Shown in pieces: positions 8,196-15,974 of a stretch of 44,300 nt of DNA. A program made the translations under genes and the position numbers. Origin of the DNA: Candidatus Cloacimonadota bacterium. Lineage in GTDB: Bacteria > Cloacimonadota > Cloacimonadia > Cloacimonadales > Cloacimonadaceae. Where the stretch lies: positions 1 to 44,300 of the forward strand of contig JAQVIX010000010.1 in assembly GCA_028695495.1 (NCBI GenBank), written 5' to 3'. The notes under the pieces were generated by a model that saw only the letters and a list, made by a program, of their open reading frames with translations, was not told the origin of the DNA and did no database searches. Position 1 is the stretch's first letter. Each line of letters begins with the position of its first letter.

Positions 8196-9580
8196 AGAAG
8201 TACACACTTAACAAAAGTTGGGGACTGAATGAGATCAGCCGCATCAGGATTACAAACGAGATGGCACCTCTTACCATCTCATCTGCGCCGGCAAACGAGC
8301 TGTTTCTGGAAGCGCTTATCAGCACCGAAACAGAGGTGGATCTAAATCTTGAAGAGCTTGTATTAGCTGAAAGAAACGGTAATGAATTAAAGCTGGAACT
8401 TATGGAATTGCCTTTTAGCAAACTGAAACACAAGAAGAGCATGCTAATGATCGTAGTTCCCGAAGAGCTTTATATCAAAGTAGATACCGAGAATATGCCG
8501 CTGAGTATCTACGGTCTGGAAAACGATCTGGATATCGAAAGTGAAAATGCGCCGGTAAGCATCAAATCCTGTACCGGTAAGCTAAAGCTGGAGGGTGAAA
8601 ACGGTCCGCTTTCGCTTATGCGTCACATAGGAAATATCGATCTCACAGTAGAGAATGGACCAGTGGTGGCGGAAGATATATCCGGCGACAAGCTAAAAGT
8701 AGAGAGCGAAAACGCTCCTTTGCGCTTTAGGCTGGCAGAGTACAAGCAGGTGGATATAGAAAGCGAAAACGGTCCTATCTCCTACGAAACCCTGCCCGTG
8801 GAAGGCGGAGATTACAGTTTTGCCTCCGAAAACGGCATGATACACCTTATTCTGCCCCTCAGCTTCACCTTTTCTTTAACGGCAAAAAGCGAGAGCGGCA
8901 GGCTGAAATCCAAGCTGGATGATAGTGTAGCGCACGAGGATGGCGTTTTTAAGATAGAACGTCTTCAGGATTCCCTCAAGCCCACGCGGATACGCATCGA
9001 AACCGAAAATGGCTTGATCCGCCTGAATAGCGATGGACGCATCGATCTGGATTTCCTCAAGAATATGCTGGAGAATGTAAAGGATTCTCTGGCTAAGGTA
9101 GAATCTCAAATTGACGCCGAAAAGATGCGGGACTTGGTGAACAAGCTAAGCGGTACGCTGCGTTCGGTAAGCACCTACATCCGGGATGAAAAGACCAAAG
9201 CGCGGATTTTGGAAAACATCGAAAAGATAAAAAGCAGCATTCAGGATTATGATTTCAAAGAAAAGACCGGCAATGTGCAAAGCAAAGTGGAAGAGCTGGG
9301 TAGCGAGATTTATGAGAATCTCAAAGAAGGCTTGCGCAACGTAAAAGCGGAGTTTGATGATCTGAGATATGAACACTTAAATACCGATGCACTCAAAGAC
9401 TATGTGCTAAAGGTGGTTAATTCTCCTTATATAAAGCCCTATCTGGGTGCAGCAAAAAAGCACATTGAAAACGAGGAGATTGCCGAGCGCAGTCGTCTGA
9501 AAATATTGGAGATGCTGGAAGCGGGTAAGATCAGCAGCGAGGAAGCAGAGCGCCTTTTGCAGGCTATCAGCAAAGAATAA
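8192..9580 (+). CDS. DUF4097-type beta-repeat protein with C-terminal SHOCT-like tail
   Basis: A 462-residue protein without a signal peptide or membrane segments. Residues about 70-280 contain at least seven short beta repeats centred on an SEN-[GA]-P-like motif (TENMPLSI, SENAPVSI, ENGPLSL, SENAPLRF, SENGPISY, SENGMIHL, TENGLIRL), as expected for a DUF4097 right-handed beta-strand repeat. Residues about 285-420 are charged, helical and probably coiled coil. The last 25 residues (ILEMLEAGKISSEEAERLL) resemble a SHOCT/DUF2089 tail and echo the end of the upstream regulator. Its biochemical role is unknown. In other bacteria DUF4097 proteins often accompany stress or envelope regulators. It overlaps the upstream gene by 4 bases. 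Confidence 0.8.
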   Translation: MKKYTLNKSWGLNEISRIRITNEMAPLTISSAPANELFLEALISTETEVDLNLEELVLAERNGNELKLELMELPFSKLKHKKSMLMIVVPEELYIKVDTENMPLSIYGLENDLDIESENAPVSIKSCTGKLKLEGENGPLSLMRHIGNIDLTVENGPVVAEDISGDKLKVESENAPLRFRLAEYKQVDIESENGPISYETLPVEGGDYSFASENGMIHLILPLSFTFSLTAKSESGRLKSKLDDSVAHEDGVFKIERLQDSLKPTRIRIETENGLIRLNSDGRIDLDFLKNMLENVKDSLAKVESQIDAEKMRDLVNKLSGTLRSVSTYIRDEKTKARILENIEKIKSSIQDYDFKEKTGNVQSKVEELGSEIYENLKEGLRNVKAEFDDLRYEHLNTDALKDYVLKVVNSPYIKPYLGAAKKHIENEEIAERSRLKILEMLEAGKISSEEAERLLQAISKE

Positions 9581-9582
9581 TC

Positions 9583-9612
9583 TTGACATTATCCGCCTGA
9601 TAAAAAGTCTGG
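9583..9612 (+). promoter_or_regulatory. possible promoter of tRNA-Pro
   Basis: A consensus TTGACA (9583-9588) lies two bases after the preceding stop codon and about 40 bases before the tRNA. The -10 element is unclear (around 9601-9612, TAAAAAGTCTGG). Confidence 0.35.
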
Positions 9613-9625
9613 CGAATACTGCGGT

Positions 9626-9703
9626 CGGGATGTAGCGCAGTCCGGTTAGCGCGCTCGGTTCGGGACCGAGAAGTCGGAGGTTCAAATCCTCTCATCCCGA
9701 CCA
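9626..9703 (+). tRNA. tRNA-Pro (anticodon CGG)
   Basis: A full cloverleaf can be drawn. The acceptor stem is CGGGATG/CATCCCG with discriminator A and encoded CCA (9701-9703). The D stem is GCGC/GCGC. The anticodon stem CTCGG/CCGAG encloses loop TTCGGGA, giving anticodon CGG, which reads CCG proline codons. The T arm is GGAGG-TTCAAAT-CCTCT. A C at position 1 fits tRNA-Pro. Confidence 0.95.
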
Positions 9704-9734
9704 TGTTTCTCATGGTCTTTGTCTCGTCTTACTT

Positions 9735-9757
9735 CGCCTTAATGGCGGCTTTTCTTT
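9735..9757 (+). terminator. weak terminator-like stem after tRNA-Pro
   Basis: A short stem CGCC-TTAAT-GGCG is followed by GCTTTTCTTT, about 30 bases after the tRNA. The stem is only 4 bp, so support is weak. Confidence 0.3.
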
Positions 9758-9834
9758 GATCCGGAGCTTGCTTTTTCATTAAAGCGCTCCATAATGGGCT
9801 ACCCCCTTACTCATAGTGCAGTTTCAGGATATCA

Positions 9835-11610
9835 ATGGTGCAACAGAGCAAATCCACCGAGCGTAAAAGCGGCTTCCGCTACTACTTCCGCCTTCTGTAT
9901 CCTTTCGTAAAGAAGGATAGCGGACTCCTATTCTTTGGACTTTTTGCCATGCTGATCACCTCCTCGCTGCGGCTTATCGATCCCCTTATCCTGGCGCATA
10001 TTATCGATAAAAGCATACCAAATAAGGACATGCTGGATATGCTGCGCTATGGCGGCTTCTTTGTAATCGTGGTGCTCTTTTCGGGGCTTCTCTCTTATTT
10101 ACAGATCGTGCTACTCAGCCGCCTGGGTATCAAGATTATCACCAATTTCAAGGGCGAGGTATTTAAGCACCTGCTCATGCTGCCCGTGCCGTGGTTCAAT
10201 AAACAGCCGGTGGGCGAACTCATCGCCCGTGTGGAAAGCGATAGCGAGCGCGTAAAAGCGCTATTTAGCCACCTCAGCATCATGATCATCGGCAATCTGC
10301 TCTTCTTTGTGGGCATCTTTGTGGTGCTCTTTATCCGGGATTGGCAAACAACCGTCTATATCATTCCCATTATAGCTGTTAGCATCGTAAGCTATGCCTT
10401 CCTCTTCCGCTTTATCTCAAAGTTCTTTCGCCAAATCCGTGAGAAATATGCCATCATCACCGCCAAGATAACGGACTATGTGCAAGGCATGCAGATGATT
10501 CAGGCTTTGAACCAGCAAAAGCGCATCATCCGCGATCTGGAAACCGCCAGCTTGGATAAGCGCCGGCTGGAAACCCGCACTTCCTTCATCGAATATGGCT
10601 TTCAGGGTCTTTTTATGCTTGTGTTTGAAGTGTTATTTGTGGTGATAGTGCTGTGGCTCACGGCGCCCAAGATTCTTGCGGGAATCAGCACCTTGGGCAC
10701 CTTAATCGTTTTCATTCAATACATAAACCGCATGGTCTGGCCGCTAATGCACCTTTCGGAAAACGTAATTCAGATGCAGCGCAGCTTTGTATCGCTAAAG
10801 CGCGTGCTGGAACTTACCGATTTGCCTACCGAAGCGGAGAACTTCAGCGGCAATAGCAGCCCTGTATTCCAGAGCGAAATCCGCTTTGAAAACTTAAGCT
10901 TTGCCTATAACGACGAGGATTGGGTGCTTAAAGACATCTCTTTTAGTATCTCCAAAGGTAGCAAGATAGCCCTGGTGGGACCCTCCGGCAGCGGAAAAAC
11001 CACGGTGGTAAGCCTGCTTTGTGCCTTCTATCAGGAGCAGCGCGGGCAGATACTCATCGATGGCACGCCTATTCAGGAATTGGATTACCGTGCCTGGCGC
11101 AGCAAGATTGGGCTTATCCTGCAAGACATCTTCCTCTTCCCCGGCTCGATATTGGAAAACGTTCGCGTATATAACGATAGCGTAAGCGAAGAAGCAGTGC
11201 ACAGAGCGATACAAGTAGTGCAGATGGAAGACTTTGTAAAGGAATTGCCAGCGGGTATCCACTCCGAGCTTGCTGAACGCGGACAGAATATCTCGCAGGG
11301 CGAGAAACAGCTTCTTTCCTTTGCACGGGCGCTGGCGTTTGAAAATGAGTTCATCATTATGGACGAAGCCACCGCCTCTATCGACCCTCAAACCGAGGCG
11401 AAGATACAGCGCACCATGAAGGAGGTATTTGCCGGCAAAACCGCCCTGGTAGTGGCACATCGCCTTACCTCCGTGTTGGATGCAGACGAGATTCTGTACT
11501 TCAGCGAAGGGCGCATTTTGGCACGCGGCACGCACAAAGAGCTAATGCAAAAGAGCACTGAATATCGCAAGCTGGTGGAATTGCAGCTGATGGGAGCGGA
11601 ACATGAATAA
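9835..11610 (+). CDS. ABC exporter half-transporter (permease-ATPase fusion), subunit with catalytic glutamate
   Basis: A 591-residue MsbA/MdlB-type protein: an N-terminal six-helix transmembrane domain (about residues 25-320) fused to an ABC ATPase. Walker A is GPSGSGKTT (about residue 382). Walker B with the catalytic glutamate is IIMDEATAS (about 506-513), and the H-loop is VVAHRLT. The signature motif is atypical: ISQGEKQ instead of LSGGQ (about 485). It overlaps the next ABC gene by 8 bases (ATGAATAA). The partner has a normal signature but lacks the catalytic glutamate, so the two very likely form a heterodimeric exporter with one active and one degenerate ATP site, as in TM287/288 or BmrCD. 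The substrate is unknown; lipid or drug export is typical. The start follows AGGA by about 5 bases. Confidence 0.9.
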   Translation: MVQQSKSTERKSGFRYYFRLLYPFVKKDSGLLFFGLFAMLITSSLRLIDPLILAHIIDKSIPNKDMLDMLRYGGFFVIVVLFSGLLSYLQIVLLSRLGIKIITNFKGEVFKHLLMLPVPWFNKQPVGELIARVESDSERVKALFSHLSIMIIGNLLFFVGIFVVLFIRDWQTTVYIIPIIAVSIVSYAFLFRFISKFFRQIREKYAIITAKITDYVQGMQMIQALNQQKRIIRDLETASLDKRRLETRTSFIEYGFQGLFMLVFEVLFVVIVLWLTAPKILAGISTLGTLIVFIQYINRMVWPLMHLSENVIQMQRSFVSLKRVLELTDLPTEAENFSGNSSPVFQSEIRFENLSFAYNDEDWVLKDISFSISKGSKIALVGPSGSGKTTVVSLLCAFYQEQRGQILIDGTPIQELDYRAWRSKIGLILQDIFLFPGSILENVRVYNDSVSEEAVHRAIQVVQMEDFVKELPAGIHSELAERGQNISQGEKQLLSFARALAFENEFIIMDEATASIDPQTEAKIQRTMKEVFAGKTALVVAHRLTSVLDADEILYFSEGRILARGTHKELMQKSTEYRKLVELQLMGAEHE

Positions 11611-13357
11611 GCATATCCGCTGGATTATCGACCAATACCACGTGCAATGGCCATTTGTGGTGATTATGGTGCTCTTTACCCTCATCTCCTCTGCGGTTTC
11701 CATCGCCTACCCTTACGCTTTTAAGCGCATGATCGACCTTTTGGGCAATATTTTAGCTACTCCGGAGCTTTTCCCCGAGCCCATGCGCGAGGTAGGCAAA
11801 ATCCTCTGGTTTTTCATGGCGATTGGCTTTGCGCAATTCATCACCGGCTTTTACCCCAGCGTGCGTGCTTGGGTAAATCTGCGTTTTGAACACTCCCTGC
11901 GCATGCGTTATTTCAAAGATATCGTAACTAAAGACTTCCGCTTTTTCCAGCATTACCGCACCGGCGATATTGTTACCCGTTTGACGGACGACATTTCGGA
12001 CTATCCCAAAATCTCCTGGTTCCTCTGTAGCGGCATCTTCCGCGCCTTCAATTCCTTTTCCATGATCCTCTTTTCGCTCATCGTGATGGCGAGCATCAAT
12101 TGGAAGCTTTGCCTTTTCTCCATCGCTCCTCTCCCCCTCATGATGGCAGTGTATTACTTCACCTCGGAAAGGGTTTATACTAATTTTGACCGCAATCAAG
12201 CCGCCATTTCGGATATAAATAGCCAGCTCGAAAAAAGCTTCTCCGGCATCCGCATTGTAAAGTCTTTTGTAAGTGAAGAGAAGTATAACCGCTTTTTCGA
12301 CATCGCCTTAGCAAACCGTTTCAAAACCGAAATGAGCATGGTAAAACTGGACGCCCTACTGGACCTCATCTTTCAATATATCGATTATTTCGCCCAGATT
12401 GGCGTAATCCTTTTTGGCGGCTATATGGCGGTAACGGATGAGATTAGCGTGGGCACCTTCTTCCTCTTTTACACCTATTTATCCATGATGATCTACCCGC
12501 TTTTGGATTTGCCGCAGCTTTTTGTTTCCGGCAAACAAGCCTTCGTAAATATCGACCGTTTAGAAGAAATGCAAGCCTTCCCCACTTTCAACAAAGATGA
12601 AGAAAGCGGCATCCCGATTACGCACTTTGAGCGCCTGGAATTTGAGCAGGTTTCTTTCCAATATCCAAGCAAAGAGGAAGCTGTGCTCAAAGAACTTAGC
12701 TTTACCCTTGCCCAGGGCGAGAGACTGCTGATACTGGGCGCCACCGGCATCGGTAAAAGCACCGTGGCAAACCTCACCCTGGGGCTATTACACCCGGATG
12801 CCGGAGAGATCAGCGTAAATGGACATAAACTCAAGGATTTGAACCTCTTTTGCTTGCGCAATATGCTGGCAGCCGTGCCGCAGGAACCCTCGCTCTTTAG
12901 CGGCACGATACAGGAAAACGTAATGCTGGGCAATACCCAAGCCACGGAAGCGGAATACCGCCAAGCACTTAAGAGCTCGCAATTGCAACAGGAAGTTGAT
13001 GGCTTCCCCCTGGGCGATCAAACCCGCGTGGGCAATCGCGGTTTGGATGTATCCGGCGGGCAAAAACAGCGCATTACCATCGCCCGCGCTTTGATCAAGA
13101 ATCCCGAACTCCTAATCCTGGATGATATTACCGCCTCGCTGGATGCCGAAAACGAAGAAAAGCTCTGGCTGGCAATTGATAAGCACTATCCGGATACCGC
13201 CGCCATCGTAATCTCCCATCGCATTTCCACCCTACACTATGTGGATAGAGTATTGTATCTGGATTCACAAGGGCGCGGACATCTGGGCACGCACGCTGAA
13301 CTGGTGTTTCAAAACAAAGAATACCACGACTTTTTGCATGAACACTTAAGGAATTGA
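11603..13357 (+). CDS. ABC exporter half-transporter, subunit with degenerate catalytic site
   Basis: A 584-residue permease-ATPase fusion, partner of the preceding gene. It has an N-terminal transmembrane domain (about residues 15-310) and a C-terminal ATPase with Walker A GATGIGKST (about 379-387) and canonical signature VSGGQKQ (about 483). Walker B is LLILDDITAS, with Asp where the catalytic Glu is normally found (about 508). Aspartate at this position marks the non-catalytic subunit in heterodimeric exporters. Its start lies inside the end of the upstream gene, so translation is coupled. Confidence 0.9.
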   Translation: MNKHIRWIIDQYHVQWPFVVIMVLFTLISSAVSIAYPYAFKRMIDLLGNILATPELFPEPMREVGKILWFFMAIGFAQFITGFYPSVRAWVNLRFEHSLRMRYFKDIVTKDFRFFQHYRTGDIVTRLTDDISDYPKISWFLCSGIFRAFNSFSMILFSLIVMASINWKLCLFSIAPLPLMMAVYYFTSERVYTNFDRNQAAISDINSQLEKSFSGIRIVKSFVSEEKYNRFFDIALANRFKTEMSMVKLDALLDLIFQYIDYFAQIGVILFGGYMAVTDEISVGTFFLFYTYLSMMIYPLLDLPQLFVSGKQAFVNIDRLEEMQAFPTFNKDEESGIPITHFERLEFEQVSFQYPSKEEAVLKELSFTLAQGERLLILGATGIGKSTVANLTLGLLHPDAGEISVNGHKLKDLNLFCLRNMLAAVPQEPSLFSGTIQENVMLGNTQATEAEYRQALKSSQLQQEVDGFPLGDQTRVGNRGLDVSGGQKQRITIARALIKNPELLILDDITASLDAENEEKLWLAIDKHYPDTAAIVISHRISTLHYVDRVLYLDSQGRGHLGTHAELVFQNKEYHDFLHEHLRN

Positions 13358-13473
13358 AAATGGAGAATGGTAAATTGAAGATTGGGTTGAGCGCTGCGCA
13401 GGTCTTTCGTTCATAATTCCGGGTGTTTTTACCCCTTAAATCAAATAATTGTATTGAGTTAAAACATTCCTAT

Positions 13474-13501
13474 TTGCATTTACTGTGAATAGCATTATCC
13501 T
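13474..13501 (+). promoter_or_regulatory. possible promoter of the AAA_14/DUF4143 gene
   Basis: TTGCAT (13474-13479), a 16-base spacer and TATCCT (13496-13501), about 80 bases before the start codon at 13580. It sits in an AT-rich gap after the ABC transporter pair. Confidence 0.35.
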
Positions 13502-13579
13502 ATCTTTTGTGAATGCATCCAGCAAAATATTATGGTTATTTGCTGATTACACTCACAATATATCAGGTAAGGAGCCAAG

Positions 13580-14722
13580 ATGAGTTTGATTCCAAGAAGC
13601 ATATTTGCCGATCTCGAAAGGGAGTTTTTTGGCGGGAAAGCCTTGATCGTAATGGGACCCAGGCAGAGCGGTAAAACTACCCTAATCAATATGTTGCGCC
13701 AAAGATTCAGCGACCGGAAATGCTTGTACTTAAATGCGGATGATCCTTTTGTGCGAAACCAATGGCAAGACCCCAGTTTGGCAGAAATCAAGCGGATTAT
13801 TGCCGATAACGAGCTGGTAATCATCGATGAAGCGCAGAGAATCAAGAATATCGGCATCAATATCAAGATGATTGTGGATGAAATCCCCCAGGTGCAAGTG
13901 CTTGCCACAGGCTCCAGTTCCTTTGAGCTTTCCAATGCGATCAATGAACCTCTCACCGGCAGAAAATACGAGTATTCCCTTTATCCGCTTAGTTATGTGG
14001 AAATGTGTGAACACCACGGCTTTTGGGAAGAGCGTAAAGCTCTGGAAGGCAGGGTGATATATGGCTACTATCCGGAGGTAGTTACCAGTAATGGCAAAGA
14101 AAAACGAATCCTGAAAGAATTGGCAGATAACTATTTATATCGTGATATATATTCCTTGGAACAGATCAATAAACCCCGGCTTTTGGAAAACCTCGTGCAG
14201 GCTTTGGCTTTGCAGGTGAGCCGGGAAGTGAGTGTGAATGAATTATCCCAGCTTTTAGGTGCAGACCGCGCCACCATAGATAAATACCTATCTCTATTGG
14301 AAAAAGCTTATGTAATCTACAAGTTGCCAGCACTCAGCCGAAATCACCGTAATGAGATAAAAAAGAGCCGCAAGTATTACTTTTGGGATAACGGGATTTT
14401 GAACGCTATTTTGGGTAATTTCAATGAATTAGCCCAGCGAGCCGATGCCGGAGCCTTGTGGGAAAACTTCATAATCAGCGAAAGGATAAAAGCTTGCAAA
14501 AACGCTTTTCGGGGTTCCAGATTCTATTTTTGGCGCAGCGTTCAAATGCAAGAGATCGACTTTGTGGAAGAGGAATCTGCCGCTTTTTGGGCTGCTGAAA
14601 TCAAACTTAATCCCAAACGCCGGGTAAGAATACCCAAAAGCTTTGCGGATAATTATGCGCCGCAAGGTTTTGAAACGGTAAATCTGGATTCTTTTTATGA
14701 ATTTGTAATGCGGGGACTGTAA
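13580..14722 (+). CDS. AAA_14 ATPase with C-terminal DUF4143 domain
   Basis: A 380-residue cytoplasmic protein. The N-terminal AAA_14 ATPase has Walker A GPRQSGKTT (residues 26-34), Walker B LVIIDEAQ (D83, E84) and a sensor-like ATGSSSFEL (about 109-117). It is followed by a winged-helix-like segment (NELSQLLGADRATIDKYLSLL) and a C-terminal DUF4143 domain with a nuclease-like ending (WRSVQMQEIDFVEEE, then AAEIKLN, similar to the PD-(D/E)xK fold). The family is widespread, often in many copies per genome, and its function is poorly known. AAGGAG lies 5 bases before the ATG. It appears to be a single-gene unit. Confidence 0.85.
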   Translation: MSLIPRSIFADLEREFFGGKALIVMGPRQSGKTTLINMLRQRFSDRKCLYLNADDPFVRNQWQDPSLAEIKRIIADNELVIIDEAQRIKNIGINIKMIVDEIPQVQVLATGSSSFELSNAINEPLTGRKYEYSLYPLSYVEMCEHHGFWEERKALEGRVIYGYYPEVVTSNGKEKRILKELADNYLYRDIYSLEQINKPRLLENLVQALALQVSREVSVNELSQLLGADRATIDKYLSLLEKAYVIYKLPALSRNHRNEIKKSRKYYFWDNGILNAILGNFNELAQRADAGALWENFIISERIKACKNAFRGSRFYFWRSVQMQEIDFVEEESAAFWAAEIKLNPKRRVRIPKSFADNYAPQGFETVNLDSFYEFVMRGL

Positions 14723-14767
14723 AGAAGTGGTTTAACTATCCACGAAACACCATTTTTCACAAAAACA

Positions 14768-14793
14768 TTGACAAAAGCCCGCCCTTTCTAAAA
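14768..14793 (+). promoter_or_regulatory. butyrate kinase promoter region; shared motif with the thiolase gene
   Basis: TTGACA (14768-14773), 10 bases, then CTTTCTAAAA (14784-14793). The same two blocks with identical spacing lie upstream of the thiolase gene on the other strand (43853-43828). The first base is 67 bases before the start codon in both cases. The exact -10 hexamer is not obvious. Confidence 0.5.
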
Positions 14794-14834
14794 GGTGCCA
14801 AATACCTATAACTATATAATAACCTGGAGGTTAC

Positions 14835-15917
14835 ATGAGTTACCGAGTACTTGCGATCAATCCTGGAAGCACATCCACCAAGATCGCCGTTTACGAAGAT
14901 CAAAACCCCTTATTTGAAAAAACCCTCAGACACGATCCTGCAGAACTGGATAAATATGGCGGGATTATAGAACAATATGACTTCCGCAAAGATTTAGTTT
15001 TGGAAGCCATGCGTGAAAACTCCGTTGACCCCAATACCCTCAATGCCGTAGTGGGCAGAGGCGGACTCTTGCGCGCCGTATCTGGCGGCACCATGAAGAT
15101 ATCCGAGCCGCTTTTGCGCGATCTGAAAGACCCCGCCCTTTGGGGACGCATCCACGCATCCAATTTAGGCGCCTTTATAGCCAACGCCATAGCGCAGGAA
15201 CTAAAGATCCCCGGCTTCATCGTTGACCCCGTAGTAGTTGACGAATTCGAGGATATTGCCCGCATTTCCGGCATTCCCGAAATTGAGCGCAAGAGCCTTT
15301 TCCATGCGCTTAATATCCGCTATATCAGCCGTTTACTCGCCAAAGAAATGGGTAAAATGCCCGAAGAAGCCAATCAGATTGGCGTACACATGGGCGGCGG
15401 CATCTCTGTAGCTGCCATCAAAGCCGGACGCGTGGTGGATGTAAATAACGCCCTTTTGGGGATGGGACCCTTCTCTCCGCAACGCGCTGGCGCATTGCCT
15501 ATTGGCGACCTTCTTGACCTCGCATATAGCGGATATTACACCAAAAAAGAGCTTGCCACCTACCTCAGCAAAACCGGCGGTCTCCTCGCTTATCTGGGCA
15601 CCGATAGCGGCATTGAGGTGGATGAGCGCATCCAAGCCGGCGATAAAAAAGCCGAACTTATATTGCAAGCCATGTGCTATCAGGTAGCCAAGGAAATCGG
15701 CGCCTCTGCCACAGTTTTGGGCGGCAAAGTGGATGCCATCTTCCTCTCCGGCGGTCTAGTATACAATAGCCGCATCGTGGAAGAAATCCGTGCCCGCGTG
15801 GGCTTTATCGCACCCTTAAAGCTTTTCCCCGGCGAAAAAGAAATGGAAGCCTTGGGGCAAGCCGGCATCCGTGTACTCACCGGAGCCGAAGCCGCCATGG
15901 ATTACCCTTACGAATAA
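14835..15917 (+). CDS. buk: butyrate kinase
   Basis: A 360-residue member of the acetate/butyrate kinase (ASKHA) family. It interconverts butyryl phosphate + ADP and butyrate + ATP, the energy-yielding last step of butyrate fermentation. The N-terminal phosphate-binding motif AINPGSTSTKIAV (about 7-19) and the second glycine-rich motif VHMGGGISVAA (about 178-188) are present. The length matches butyrate kinases (about 355) rather than acetate kinases (about 400). GGAGG lies 4 bases before the ATG. No phosphotransbutyrylase gene is adjacent. It ends at a terminator hairpin (15931-15958), so it is probably monocistronic. Confidence 0.92.
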   Translation: MSYRVLAINPGSTSTKIAVYEDQNPLFEKTLRHDPAELDKYGGIIEQYDFRKDLVLEAMRENSVDPNTLNAVVGRGGLLRAVSGGTMKISEPLLRDLKDPALWGRIHASNLGAFIANAIAQELKIPGFIVDPVVVDEFEDIARISGIPEIERKSLFHALNIRYISRLLAKEMGKMPEEANQIGVHMGGGISVAAIKAGRVVDVNNALLGMGPFSPQRAGALPIGDLLDLAYSGYYTKKELATYLSKTGGLLAYLGTDSGIEVDERIQAGDKKAELILQAMCYQVAKEIGASATVLGGKVDAIFLSGGLVYNSRIVEEIRARVGFIAPLKLFPGEKEMEALGQAGIRVLTGAEAAMDYPYE

Positions 15918-15930
15918 AACTTAATTTACG

Positions 15931-15962
15931 AGCCGGAGCCTCACACAAGGTTCCGGCTTCTT
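15931..15962 (+). terminator. intrinsic terminator after butyrate kinase
   Basis: A stem AGCCGGAGCC/GGTTCCGGCT (15931-15940/15949-15958, one mismatch), loop TCACACAA, then TCTTTCT. It sits 14 bases past the stop codon and only about 15 bases before the next start. Confidence 0.65.
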
Positions 15963-15974
15963 TCTGGAGCCTTT

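Noticed and set aside
14815-14820. Perfect TATAAT just before butyrate kinase
   Set aside because: It would put the transcript start on top of the ribosome binding site, so it is unlikely to be the main -10 box.
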